64,000 bases of DNA from Roseobacter sp. MED193. Lineage in GTDB: Bacteria; Pseudomonadota; Alphaproteobacteria; Rhodobacterales; Rhodobacteraceae. Positions 8,366-16,903 of the stretch are shown here, piece by piece. The stretch spans positions 2,301,892-2,365,891 of the forward strand of contig NZ_CH902583.1 in assembly GCF_000152965.1 (NCBI RefSeq), given 5' to 3'. The stretch's first letter is position 1. Every line of letters starts with the position of its first letter. The notes beneath the pieces were generated by a model, which saw nothing but the letters and a program-made list of their open reading frames with translations, ran no database searches and had not been told where the DNA came from. The position numbers were made by a program, and so were the translations under genes.

Positions 8366-9592
8366 TTACTTTTTCAGGCGGCGATCGCGGGCGGCCAGAA
8401 GTTTCAGACGCAGCGCGTTGAGTTGGATAAAGCCTGCCGCATCGGTCTGGTCATAGGCGCCGGCATCTTCTTCAAAGGTCACATGGGCCTCAGAGTAGAG
8501 CGTATGATCCGACCAGCGACCAACGCAGGTGGCGGAGCCCTTGTAGAGCTTCAGACGCACGGTGCCGGTGACATGGGTCTGGCTGGCGTCGATGGCGGCC
8601 TGCAGCATTTCGCGCTCAGGGGAATACCAGAAGCCATTGTAGATCAGCTCAGCATATTTTGGCATCAGCTCATCTTTGAGATGCATCGCGCCCCGGTCCA
8701 TGGTGATGGACTCGATGCCGCGGTGCGCTTCCAGCAGCAGGGTGCCGCCGGGGGTCTCGTAGATGCCACGTGATTTCATGCCGACAAAACGACCCTCAAC
8801 CAGGTCAAGACGACCGCAACCGTGCTTGCCACCGTATTCGTTGAGCTTGGTCAGGATAGTGGCGGGCGACATGGCCTCACCATTGATCGAGACCGCATCG
8901 CCTTTTTCAAAGCCGATTTCGATGAACTCGGGCTCATTTGGCGCGTCTTCGGGATGCACTGTCCGCTGGTAGACATAATCCGGCGCGGCTACGGCGGGAT
9001 CTTCCAGAACTTTGCCCTCTGATGAGGTGTGCAACAGGTTTGCGTCCACCGAGAAAGGCGCTTCGCCACGCTTGTCCTTGGCGACCGGGATCTGGTTCTG
9101 CTCGGCAAACTCCAACAGACGGGTGCGTGAGGTCAGGTCCCACTCACGCCAGGGCGCGATTACCTTGATGTCGGGGTTCAGCGCATAGGCGGCCAGTTCA
9201 AAACGAACCTGATCGTTGCCCTTGCCGGTGGCGCCATGGGCCACCGCATCGGCACCAGTGGCTTCGGCGATCTCAACCAGACGTTTGGAGATCAGCGGAC
9301 GTGCGATCGAGGTGCCCAGCAGATACAGGCCTTCGTAGACGGCATTGGCGCGGAACATCGGGAAGACAAAATCGCGTACGAACTCTTCGCGGACGTCTTC
9401 GATATAGATGTTTTCCGGCTTGATGCCGAGCAGCTCAGCCTTCTTGCGGGCGGGCTCCAGCTCTTCACCCTGGCCGAGATCGGCGGTGAAGGTGACAACT
9501 TCGCAGCCGTATTCGGTCTGCAGCCACTTCAGGATGATGGAGGTATCAAGGCCACCGGAATAGGCCAGCACAACTTTCTTGGGCGCGGACAT
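8366..9592 (-). CDS. argG: Argininosuccinate synthase
   Basis: ArgG joins citrulline and aspartate with ATP to make argininosuccinate, the penultimate step of arginine synthesis. The ATP-binding PP-loop AYSGGLDTS sits at residues 10-18, followed by the strongly conserved VTFADLGQ-type segment ([13 protein letters not shown]), [15 protein letters not shown] and ETPGGTLL. The length of 408 residues is usual for the family. It is monocistronic, with its own terminator, and divergent from the membrane-protein gene at 9720. argJ, another arginine-pathway gene, lies about 35 kb away in the same window. Confidence 0.98.
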   Translation of the reverse strand: MSAPKKVVLAYSGGLDTSIILKWLQTEYGCEVVTFTADLGQGEELEPARKKAELLGIKPENIYIEDVREEFVRDFVFPMFRANAVYEGLYLLGTSIARPLISKRLVEIAEATGADAVAHGATGKGNDQVRFELAAYALNPDIKVIAPWREWDLTSRTRLLEFAEQNQIPVAKDKRGEAPFSVDANLLHTSSEGKVLEDPAVAAPDYVYQRTVHPEDAPNEPEFIEIGFEKGDAVSINGEAMSPATILTKLNEYGGKHGCGRLDLVEGRFVGMKSRGIYETPGGTLLLEAHRGIESITMDRGAMHLKDELMPKYAELIYNGFWYSPEREMLQAAIDASQTHVTGTVRLKLYKGSATCVGRWSDHTLYSEAHVTFEEDAGAYDQTDAAGFIQLNALRLKLLAARDRRLKK

Positions 9593-9719
9593 AGAATTTC
9601 CTCTCAGTCAGATCGACAGGGCGATAGCGGGTTTCCGACGTGAGGGCAAGGTTTCCTGGGGTTTTCCTTCGCGGGGCACACGTATAGGAAGACTGGCAAT
9701 TCTTTGCACTTATTTGAGG

Positions 9720-10475
9720 ATGTTGGCTGTGATCGGATGGAGAGTTTTTTGCCATTCAGTGCTTTTGCTGATCTGGAACCGTAATGCCGCAGCCAGTATC
9801 TTTTGGCCAATGATCGCAACAACCTTTGTGGTTACCTTGCTGATCTATGCAAGACCAGCGGAAGATTTAGTCTATGGATCAACAGGTTGGATTTGGTTTG
9901 GATTGACCATCTGGTTGACTGAGGTTTTTGTTTCCATTTGGGTGGCCATTGCCTGGCATCGCTACATTCTGCTGGAAGAAGAGGGTAGCCTATTGCCCAG
10001 TTTCTATGGCCGACCCTTTCTTGAATACTTCGGAGCCTTCCTTTTGGTCGGCCTTGCCTCCGGTATGCTGGGGTTGCTTGTCGTCGTAGCTGTTTCGCTG
10101 CTCTTTGCCTTTCTGGGGCCTTCACTGTATTTTTTCCTTCAGGAATCGTTCATACCCCTCCCTGCTTTCTTTGTTATGTTCTGGATTACCTCCAGACTGT
10201 CCCCTGTTTTTCCAGCTGTGGCGCTGGGACAGAAAACAACATTGACGGAGGCCTGGAGAACCACTTCTAAAGTTCCAAGCTCGATTTTGATGATCTTGCC
10301 TTTGTTCTACCTGTTAAACTTTGCTTTTGGCTATGGCATTGGGGTTGTGGTAGTCCCCGTGAGTTCATTTCTTGGCAGTTTGATCACGGCGGCCGCACAG
10401 TGCATCTGGGCAATGATCGGCATCAGCATTCTCACGTCCATCTACGGTGTCGTCGTGGAAGGCCGCGAAGTTTAG
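9720..10475 (+). CDS. Multispanning membrane protein, first of a tandem pair
   Basis: A 251-residue membrane protein with about five or six hydrophobic segments and no recognised domain. It is clearly paralogous to the next gene: both begin with GWR/GWK plus FxHSV, share WVAxAWHR followed by LLEE, a PxFxG segment, a RLSPxxPA segment, and end IGISxLTxIYGxxVEGR. This resembles glycerophosphoryl-diester-phosphodiesterase-like or stress membrane proteins only loosely, so no function is given. The start is uncertain: ATG 9720 directly abuts GAGG, while GTG 9729 has better spacing and aligns with the start of the paralogue. Codon use looks AT-richer than that of the copy downstream. Confidence 0.75.
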   Translation: MLAVIGWRVFCHSVLLLIWNRNAAASIFWPMIATTFVVTLLIYARPAEDLVYGSTGWIWFGLTIWLTEVFVSIWVAIAWHRYILLEEEGSLLPSFYGRPFLEYFGAFLLVGLASGMLGLLVVVAVSLLFAFLGPSLYFFLQESFIPLPAFFVMFWITSRLSPVFPAVALGQKTTLTEAWRTTSKVPSSILMILPLFYLLNFAFGYGIGVVVVPVSSFLGSLITAAAQCIWAMIGISILTSIYGVVVEGREV

Positions 10476-10627
10476 AGACGAGCTTTCTTTGGTTTTTCTG
10501 GTTCTTAGGTCCATTCGGGTTTAAATGTTTAGTCGTTGGCCAACGACAACCGGGGTTTTCCTTTTCTGCACACTCTCCTAACGTGGCCAGGAATTTTGAG
10601 CTTGTCTTTAGGGAGTTATGAGCTGGT

Positions 10628-11353
10628 ATGGGCTGGAAGATCTTCTCTCATTCGGTGTTTTTGCTGAACCACAACCTGCGCGATGCGCTGCGCATTTCTT
10701 CGCCGCTGATTGCCACCATGCTGCTGAACCTGTTTCTGGGGGGCGCGATGGCGATCGACAATCTGGAAGCTGGGACACCGCAAAACACTGGGCCCAATCT
10801 GCTGCTGACACTTCTGAGCGCTATCGCAGGTCTGTGGGTGGCCGTGGCCTGGCACCGTTTTGTGCTGCTGGAAGAACGCGGCGGCAGCCTGCCGACCTTC
10901 CATGGCAGCCGTATGTTTGCCTATTTTGTTGTCATTTTGCTGATGATGATTGGCTTGGCGCTGGGTGCTGGGGCTGCGGGCGCTATCGCTGGCATTGCGC
11001 TCAGCAATATCACCCCGCTGTTTGTCTTGGCCATGCTGGCGATTGCCGTAGCGACCCTTTGGGCCTTTTACCGTTTGTCGCCGCTTCTTCCGGCTGCGGC
11101 CCTGGGGGAGTCTATGGGCGTGAAACAGGCCTGGGAGGCAACCGCCAGCATCTCTGGCGCAGTGCTGGGTGCGGCCCTGCTGCTGATCCTATTTGCCTTG
11201 CTCTGTGGTGGGGCAGCCATGCTGGTCTGGTTTCAGGTCAACATTCTGATCGGGGTGATCCTTATGGGTGTGATGCAATGGGCCTATACCATGGTGGGGA
11301 TCAGTGTGTTGACCACGATCTATGGGATCGCCGTTGAGGGCCGGAACATCTGA
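10628..11353 (+). CDS. Multispanning membrane protein, second of a tandem pair
   Basis: A 241-residue paralogue of the preceding protein with the same order of motifs: GWKIFSHSVFLL at the start, VAVAWHRFVLLEE near residue 75, YRLSPLLPAAALGE near 145, and the C-terminal IGISVLTTIYG-like ending MVGISVLTTIYGIAVEGRNI. Several long Ala/Leu/Gly-rich membrane segments are visible. AGGGAG lies upstream of the ATG, though somewhat far (about 12 bases). The conserved WHR and VEGR motifs on predicted membrane edges suggest a shared function, perhaps as a two-component membrane complex, but this is only inference. The pair probably arose by local duplication. Confidence 0.78.
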   Translation: MGWKIFSHSVFLLNHNLRDALRISSPLIATMLLNLFLGGAMAIDNLEAGTPQNTGPNLLLTLLSAIAGLWVAVAWHRFVLLEERGGSLPTFHGSRMFAYFVVILLMMIGLALGAGAAGAIAGIALSNITPLFVLAMLAIAVATLWAFYRLSPLLPAAALGESMGVKQAWEATASISGAVLGAALLLILFALLCGGAAMLVWFQVNILIGVILMGVMQWAYTMVGISVLTTIYGIAVEGRNI

Positions 11354-11428
11354 TTGCTTTGGGTATTCTTCGGTATGCTTTGATCCTGCCCTCTTGCCAT
11401 GCGGGCAGGCTTGCGCCACTCAAGGGAT

Positions 11429-12655
11429 ATGACTGATTTCATGACCCAGGCCCGTGCGGCCGAGGCGGCGATGCGCGATGTGTTTCCGCCCACGCCGCTA
11501 CAGAAAAACGCCCACCTATCCGAGCGGTTCGGCGCGGATATCTACCTCAAGCGTGAGGATCTGAGCCCGGTCCGGTCATACAAGATCCGGGGTGCGTTCA
11601 ATGCGATGCGCAAGCAGCAGGATCAGCAGCTGTTTGTCTGTGCTTCGGCGGGCAATCACGCGCAGGGCGTGGCCTTTATGTGCAAACACATTGGCGTCAA
11701 AGGTGTGATCTTTATGCCGGTGACCACGCCGCAGCAAAAGATCCAGAAAACGCGGATCTTTGGCGGAGAAAATGTCGAGATCCATCTGGTAGGCGACTAT
11801 TTTGACGACACACTGGCGGCGGCTCAGGAGTGGTGCGCCCGCGAGGGCGGGCATTTTCTGTCCCCCTTTGACGATGCTGATGTGATCGAGGGACAAAGCT
11901 CTATCGCGGTGGAGATCGAGGCCCAGTTGGGCCGCGCGCCTGAACATGTCATCCTGCCGGTAGGCGGTGGTGGCATGTCTGCCGGGGTGACCAGCTGGTT
12001 TGGCGATCGGGTGCATAGTCTTTATGTGGAACCCGCCGGTGGGGCCTGTTTGCGGGCGGCGCTAAAGGCAGGGCGCCCGGTGTCCCTGGATAAGGTGGAT
12101 ACCTTTGTTGATGGCGCAGCGGTTGGGCGACTGGGGCAGCGCCCTTTTGAGGTTCTAAAAGATGTGCCATTACCAGATGTGATTGCACTGCCCGAGGACC
12201 GGGTCTGCGCCACCATGATCGAGATGTTGAATGTTGAGGGAATCGTTCTGGAGCCCGCTGGGGCTTTGGCGGTCGAGGCGCTGGGCGACCTGCGCACATG
12301 GATTCGCGGCAAGACTGTTGTCTGCGTCACCTCTGGCGGGAATTTCGATTTCGAACGCTTACCTGAGGTCAAAGAGCGGGCACAGCGGTATTCTGGCGTA
12401 AAAAAATATTTTTTGTTGCGGTTGCCGCAGCGGCCAGGTGCCTTGAAGGAGTTTCTTGGCATTCTTGGACCTGAGGATGATATTGCCCGATTTGAGTATC
12501 TGAAAAAGTCAGCGCGCAACTTCGGTTCGGTTCTGATAGGCATCGAAACCAAGCGGCCAGAAAATTTTTCTGACCTTTTTGCCCGGCTGGATGCTGCAGG
12601 CATGGCCTACACGGATATCACCAATGACGAGACTCTGGCGCAGTTCTTGATCTGA
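11429..12655 (+). CDS. ilvA: Threonine ammonia-lyase (biosynthetic-type, short form)
   Basis: This PLP enzyme deaminates threonine to 2-oxobutanoate, the first step toward isoleucine. The PLP lysine is K52 in SYKIRGA, the phosphate-binding glycine loop is GGGGMSAG, and ASAGNHAQG marks the substrate loop. After about residue 320 comes a single ACT-like regulatory domain (FLLRLPQRPGALKEFL), so feedback control by isoleucine is likely. The length of 408 residues fits the one-ACT-like-domain form. The ATG at 11429 is close to AAGGGA; ATG 11441 is an alternative, and the frame is open upstream to 11399. No other branched-chain biosynthesis gene is adjacent. Confidence 0.92.
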   Translation: MTDFMTQARAAEAAMRDVFPPTPLQKNAHLSERFGADIYLKREDLSPVRSYKIRGAFNAMRKQQDQQLFVCASAGNHAQGVAFMCKHIGVKGVIFMPVTTPQQKIQKTRIFGGENVEIHLVGDYFDDTLAAAQEWCAREGGHFLSPFDDADVIEGQSSIAVEIEAQLGRAPEHVILPVGGGGMSAGVTSWFGDRVHSLYVEPAGGACLRAALKAGRPVSLDKVDTFVDGAAVGRLGQRPFEVLKDVPLPDVIALPEDRVCATMIEMLNVEGIVLEPAGALAVEALGDLRTWIRGKTVVCVTSGGNFDFERLPEVKERAQRYSGVKKYFLLRLPQRPGALKEFLGILGPEDDIARFEYLKKSARNFGSVLIGIETKRPENFSDLFARLDAAGMAYTDITNDETLAQFLI

Positions 12656-12847
12656 GGTGTGAGGCTGTTGCAAAGGCGGGCAAGGATAGGCTGGGGCTGA
12701 TATTTTTGTCAGCAGCGCACGGAAATGTCCCAAGCGCAGTCTTTGCCGGTAAATCGATGAGGCTATCGCCATATTACGACCATCTGAGATCTACGAAGTG
12801 AAATATAGCGTATTGAAAACATATGTTTATTTCATATCGTGAAGGAT

Positions 12848-13171
12848 TTAGTCCAGTTTGGGCAGGTCTGCGAGGAAACACTTTTTGGAGGCTTCGAACA
12901 TATCCAGAATGGCGGGAAGATCGACCTGGGCAGCACCACCTTCAGCAGATTGGCGTTCCCCACTGAGGCAAAGCTTGGAGAAGCTATCAAATCCAAGATT
13001 CAACGCGCATCCCTTCAGGAAATGCAGATCCTGTTCAAGCTGGCTACGATCATCGCTACGAAGCTTTTCAATAATTTCTTCGACTTCTTCGAGAAAAAGT
13101 TCCACAACTTCGCCGAAGTCGTCTGGCCCGATTTCGTCTTTCAGTTCTTTTACCCGAGGCCAGTCAATCAT
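12848..13171 (-). CDS. Hpt-domain phosphotransfer protein
   Basis: A 107-residue protein consisting of one histidine phosphotransfer (Hpt) domain. The phosphorylatable His50 lies in DLHFLKGCALNLGF, the classic H-x-x-K-G context, with an acidic helix before it (EEVEEIIEKL). It is divergent from the response-regulator/PP2C gene 205 bases away, which suggests that it hands phosphate to, or takes it from, that regulator. No sensor kinase is present in the window, so the phosphate source is unknown. Length and content match stand-alone alphaproteobacterial Hpt proteins. Confidence 0.88.
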   Translation of the reverse strand: MIDWPRVKELKDEIGPDDFGEVVELFLEEVEEIIEKLRSDDRSQLEQDLHFLKGCALNLGFDSFSKLCLSGERQSAEGGAAQVDLPAILDMFEASKKCFLADLPKLD

Positions 13172-13376
13172 GGTCCTGTTCCTATTTGCCTTCAGTTTGA
13201 GTGAGACTCATAGGTTGTATGTAGTAAATTTATGGTGAAAAACGTGGCGCGAGACAATTTGCAATATTCATATCCTATTAAAGGTCTGCCCTGATAGTGA
13301 CAGCAGATAAGCGACCATATTGTAAGAGGTGCCAAGGGTGCTGCCAGACAGTTCACCGGACAAAGAGGAACACGCT

Positions 13377-14609
13377 ATGAGCGGGTCGATCAGCCGTGTG
13401 TTGGTTGTCGACGATAGCCGTTTGCAGCGTCGTATTCTGGTGGCCTCTCTGCAAAAGTGGGGCTTTGATGTTGTTGAGGCGGAAAGTGGCGAAGCGGCTA
13501 TGGAGATATGTCGCAAGGATCCGCCCGATTTGATTCTCAGCGACTGGATGATGCCGGGGATGAACGGTCTGGAATTTTGCCAAGCCTTTCGTGAGCAGTC
13601 CAGAGACAACTACGCATACTTTATTCTGCTGACCTCGAAAAGCGAGAAGAACGAGGTCGCAGAAGGCTTGGATGCAGGGGCCGATGATTTTCTGACCAAA
13701 CCTGTAAGTTCGGATGAGCTGCGCGCGCGAATTTCTGCCGGGGAACGTATCCTTAAAATGCAGCGTGAACTGTCCGAGAAAAACCGGATCGTGTCAGATA
13801 CTCTGGATGAGTTGCAGAGCGTCTATGACGCTATCGACAAGGATCTTATCCAAGCCCGCAAGATTCAGGAATCCTTGGTGCCTGAACTTTCCAAGGAGTT
13901 CGGGTCGTCGACCGTCAGCCTGTTGCTAAAGCCTTGCGGTCATATCGGTGGCGATCTGGTTGGCATGTTCTGCCCAGGCGTGAACCGAATCGGCTTTTAT
14001 TCGATTGATGTCTCAGGCCATGGTATTACCTCGGCAATGATGACTGCCCGTCTGGGGGGCTACCTGTCTTCAACCTATTTTGACCAGAATGTCGGGATGG
14101 AGCAGCGGTTCAAACGCTTTTACGCGCTGCGCCAACCGGATGAGGTGGCGCGTTTGTTGAACGCTCGCCTGATTGCGGACACCGGTATCGAAGAATACTT
14201 CACCATGGCGTATTGCATCGTGGATCTGCGTAGTGGTGTGCTGAAGATGGTCCAGGCTGGCCATCCTCATCCCCTGTTGCTACGACGCGATGGCACGACA
14301 GAGTTCCTGGGCAAGGGTGGGGTTCCCATCGGGTTGGTGCCGGACATCAGTTATAGTCAAGAAGAGGTCATTCTTGAAAAAGGTGATCGGTTGTTGCTCT
14401 ATTCCGATGGTTTTACTGAGGCCCGTCTGGAGAATGGTGAGATGCTTGAGGTTGAGGGCCTGATGGACCTCATCAGCAAATGTGACGCCCGTCAGAGCGG
14501 CAAAGAATTTTTGGATGACCTATATTGGAATCTCACGCAGATCATGTCGCAAGAGCACGGGTTGGAGGATGATGTTTCCGCAACCCTGTTTGAATACGAA
14601 GGTCCCTGA
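13377..14609 (+). CDS. Response regulator fused to PP2C/SpoIIE phosphatase
   Basis: A 410-residue two-domain signalling protein. Residues 5-125 form a receiver domain with the acidic pair D12/D13, phospho-acceptor D56 (LSDWMMPG), T86 and K108 (TKPVS). A coiled-coil linker (about 130-170) leads to a SpoIIE/RsbU-type PP2C serine phosphatase with the metal-binding GGDLVG, DVSGHG and GLEDDVSATL motifs. Such proteins dephosphorylate anti-anti-sigma factors or related targets, so phosphorylation of D56 probably switches phosphatase output. The ATG at 13377 follows AGAGGAA by seven bases; an upstream in-frame extension to 13329 is less likely. The divergent Hpt gene is the obvious phosphotransfer partner. 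Confidence 0.9.
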   Translation: MSGSISRVLVVDDSRLQRRILVASLQKWGFDVVEAESGEAAMEICRKDPPDLILSDWMMPGMNGLEFCQAFREQSRDNYAYFILLTSKSEKNEVAEGLDAGADDFLTKPVSSDELRARISAGERILKMQRELSEKNRIVSDTLDELQSVYDAIDKDLIQARKIQESLVPELSKEFGSSTVSLLLKPCGHIGGDLVGMFCPGVNRIGFYSIDVSGHGITSAMMTARLGGYLSSTYFDQNVGMEQRFKRFYALRQPDEVARLLNARLIADTGIEEYFTMAYCIVDLRSGVLKMVQAGHPHPLLLRRDGTTEFLGKGGVPIGLVPDISYSQEEVILEKGDRLLLYSDGFTEARLENGEMLEVEGLMDLISKCDARQSGKEFLDDLYWNLTQIMSQEHGLEDDVSATLFEYEGP

Positions 14610-14788
14610 CATCTGTTGAAGGCGCGCCAGAGCTTATGGTGTTTAACGGGTCGCTTCCGGGGGGCTCCCGCCAATCGTCAGATTATCAAAGATAATCCGC
14701 TCTTGTTGGGCCCGGCAGACCGCATAGGCGGTCTGCGGTTGCGATTGGTATTGCGGGTTGCCCTAGATAGGCGAAGCTGGGTTTTGAT

Positions 14789-15232
14789 CTAGGTAAGGGA
14801 GACGAAGAGTTTGGCAAAATGTCGGTCCCCCGCATTGCCGAGTTGATGTATCGCCTCGCTGGGGGGGAGCCAGAGTGCTTGGTGGTCGGCTTCAGCTGGG
14901 GGTCCGATTTTGCGCAGCGGGCGGGCCAGATAGATATGGCACAGTTTTTCTGCCCAGAGATCGTATTCCGGCATAAAGGTATAGCGGCGAAAGGCCCCAA
15001 GTCGCTTGGGGGCCGCGATTGACCATCCAGTCTCTTCAAAGACCTCGCGGTGCAGGGCGGGAAGAGGGGACTCGCCAGGATCAATGCCGCCGCCTGGGAG
15101 TTGGATATCCGGATGTGGATCCATCTGGCAGGTCAGCAAAAGCCGACCATTACGTGGCAAAATTGCATAGGCGCCAGGGCGCATGCGATACCGTTGATTT
15201 TGCCGCGGTACCTCACCAAATCGCCTGATCAT
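14789..15232 (-). CDS. NUDIX hydrolase
   Basis: A 147-residue NUDIX protein. The box reads GGIDPGE, then seven residues to REVFEETGW, fitting GX5EX7REUXEEXGU. The start at 15232 (MIRRFGEVPRQ) is chosen because it gives a usual single-domain length and leaves space for the hslO promoter; the frame is open to 15505 but that stretch overlaps hslO. The nucleotide substrate cannot be predicted from the box. It is divergent from hslO, and the 77-base gap holds both promoters. Confidence 0.83.
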   Translation of the reverse strand: MIRRFGEVPRQNQRYRMRPGAYAILPRNGRLLLTCQMDPHPDIQLPGGGIDPGESPLPALHREVFEETGWSIAAPKRLGAFRRYTFMPEYDLWAEKLCHIYLARPLRKIGPPAEADHQALWLPPSEAIHQLGNAGDRHFAKLFVSLT

Positions 15233-15241
15233 CTGCGCCCC

Positions 15242-15269
15242 CTTCACTCTATCGTGGAAAACCCTATAT
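15242..15269 (+). promoter_or_regulatory. Heat-shock-like promoter of hslO
   Basis: CTTCAC and CCCTATAT are separated by 14 bases, about 40 bases before the hslO start. The -10 element is identical to the one in front of dnaK (56414-56421, minus strand). CTTG-type/CCYATAT pairs are typical of RpoH promoters in Rhodobacteraceae. The -35 is weak, so the call rests on the shared -10 and the nature of the genes. Confidence 0.45.
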
Positions 15270-15309
15270 AGGCTCGATATGCCAATCACCGGCGCTAAAT
15301 GAAACCCCC

Positions 15310-16317
15310 ATGACCGTTGGATCAAAAATGACTCTTGGATCAAAAATCGCATGGGACGATACCGTCCTGCCTTTTCAGCTTGATGCCTCCGATATGCGGG
15401 GCCGTGTGGTGCGGCTTGATTCGGCGCTGGATGGTATTCTGAAGCAGCATAACTATCCGCCCCAGGTCGAGGCCCTGGTGGCTGAGATGGCCCTATTGAC
15501 CGCAATGATTGGTCAGACGATCAAACTGCGCTGGAAACTGTCATTGCAAGTTCAGTCCAAAGGCCCGGTTCGGATGATTGCCACGGACTACTACGCGCCC
15601 GAGAGTGAGGGGGAGCCGGCCCGGATCCGCGCCTATGCCAGCTATGATGCCGATCGCCTGACGTCAGGTGCTCCCTTTGATCAGGTGGGTGAAGGCTACA
15701 TTGCCGTTATGATCAACCAAGGCGAGGGCACCAAACCCTACCAGGGGATCGCGGCGCTGGATGGCGAATCATTGGCGGCCTGTGCTGGTGCATATTTTGC
15801 TCAGTCTGAGCAGCTGCCCACGACCTTTACCCTGACCTATGGGAAATCCTCTGCTCCCGGGGTAGCCGAACACTGGCGCGCTGGCGGTGTGATGATGCAG
15901 CATATGCCCAAGGCCTCCCCTTTTGTGGCCGCGGATGGCGAAGGCAGCGGTGCCACGCTTCAGGCTGCGGACCTTGTTGAAGGTGAGGCTGAGGAAAACT
16001 GGAATCGCGTCAACACCTTGCTGAGCACGGTCGAAGAGCTGGAACTGATTGGTCCCTCGGTCACACCGACTGAGCTGCTGCTGCGCCTGTTCCACGAGGA
16101 AGAACCAAGGGTCTACGATTCGCAGGCGGTTCATTTTGGCTGCACCTGTTCCGAAGACCGCGTGCGTCAAAGCCTGTCGATCTATTCCGCCAAGGACATT
16201 GCCACCATGACAACCGAGGATGGTCGGGTGACAGCTGATTGCCAGTTCTGTAGCGCGCATTACGATCTGGATCCAAAGACGGTTGGCTTTGAAGCGGAAA
16301 CTGCCGAGGGTGACTGA
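15310..16317 (+). CDS. hslO: Redox-regulated chaperone Hsp33
   Basis: Hsp33 is a cytosolic holdase that is activated when its zinc-bound cysteines are oxidised during combined heat and oxidative stress. The C-terminal zinc centre is complete: FGCTCSEDRV, then DCQFC about 35 residues later. The family's N-terminal segment (VVRLDSALDGIL) and the LLLRLFHEEEPRVYDSQ linker are also present. The 335-residue length is slightly above E. coli Hsp33. ATG 15310 or ATG 15328 may be the start. It leads an operon with nudL-like and cca genes, with an eight-base overlap to the next gene, and is preceded by a heat-shock-like promoter. Confidence 0.95.
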   Translation: MTVGSKMTLGSKIAWDDTVLPFQLDASDMRGRVVRLDSALDGILKQHNYPPQVEALVAEMALLTAMIGQTIKLRWKLSLQVQSKGPVRMIATDYYAPESEGEPARIRAYASYDADRLTSGAPFDQVGEGYIAVMINQGEGTKPYQGIAALDGESLAACAGAYFAQSEQLPTTFTLTYGKSSAPGVAEHWRAGGVMMQHMPKASPFVAADGEGSGATLQAADLVEGEAEENWNRVNTLLSTVEELELIGPSVTPTELLLRLFHEEEPRVYDSQAVHFGCTCSEDRVRQSLSIYSAKDIATMTTEDGRVTADCQFCSAHYDLDPKTVGFEAETAEGD

Positions 16318-16903
16318 CCTGCGGCAAACTCTGACGGCCGCATTGGCTCAGCAGGGGATGGGATCATCTGATTTTGATCTCAACCCTGACCTGGCAGTGC
16401 CCAAGGACCGAAGGTTGCGCCCCGCTGGAGTGCTGGTGGCGATTTCTTTGGTAGAAGAGGTGCCTCGGGTCATTCTCACCAAACGGTCATCCGTGTTGAA
16501 ACATCACCCTGGTCAGATCGCCTTTCCCGGTGGCAAGGTGGATGAGGGGGACACTGATGTCACGGCGGCCGCCCTGCGGGAGGCCTGGGAAGAGATCGGC
16601 CTGCCGTCTGAGCTGCCAGAGGTCATCGGTCTTTTGCCGAGTCATGAGACCGTGACCAGTTTCCAGGTCACTCCCGTGGTGGCCTTGCTGAATGAAAGGT
16701 TTGAGATTAGGCCTGAGGCAGGCGAGGTTGCCGAAGTCTTTTCGGTGCCGCTTGCTCATGTGTTGGACGAGAAAAACTACATCGTCGAATCCCGCAGCTG
16801 GCGCGGCACCCGTCGACACTACTACACAGTGCCCTTTGGCCCCTATTACATCTGGGGTGCGACAGCGCGAATGCTGCGCAATCTGGCTGGGGTGATGCAG
16901 TGA
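16310..16903 (+). CDS. CoA-type NUDIX pyrophosphatase
   Basis: A NUDIX hydrolase of about 197 residues with the extra coenzyme-A pyrophosphatase signature upstream of the NUDIX box (LTKRSSVLKHHPGQIAFPGG) and the box itself directly after (GGKVDEGD, then REAWEEIGL). Members split CoA or oxidised CoA into phosphopantetheine and 3',5'-ADP. The GTG at 16310 is chosen: it overlaps the hslO stop by eight bases, which suggests translational coupling; a TTG at 16283 is an in-frame alternative. Its stop overlaps the ATG of cca by one base. Between hslO and cca, a role in removing oxidised CoA under stress would make sense, but that is inference. Confidence 0.87.
   Translation: MTDLRQTLTAALAQQGMGSSDFDLNPDLAVPKDRRLRPAGVLVAISLVEEVPRVILTKRSSVLKHHPGQIAFPGGKVDEGDTDVTAAALREAWEEIGLPSELPEVIGLLPSHETVTSFQVTPVVALLNERFEIRPEAGEVAEVFSVPLAHVLDEKNYIVESRSWRGTRRHYYTVPFGPYYIWGATARMLRNLAGVMQ

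Noticed and set aside
14718-14739. Perfect hairpin GCAGACCGC-ATAG-GCGGTCTGC between the PP2C and NUDIX genes
   Set aside because: Considered as a terminator, but neither strand has a T-run after it. Left without a function.
14686-15505. Longer N-terminal extensions of the NUDIX gene and an overlapping minus-strand frame
   Set aside because: They overlap hslO and its promoter, have no ribosome binding site, and the extension is Pro/Arg-rich non-domain sequence.
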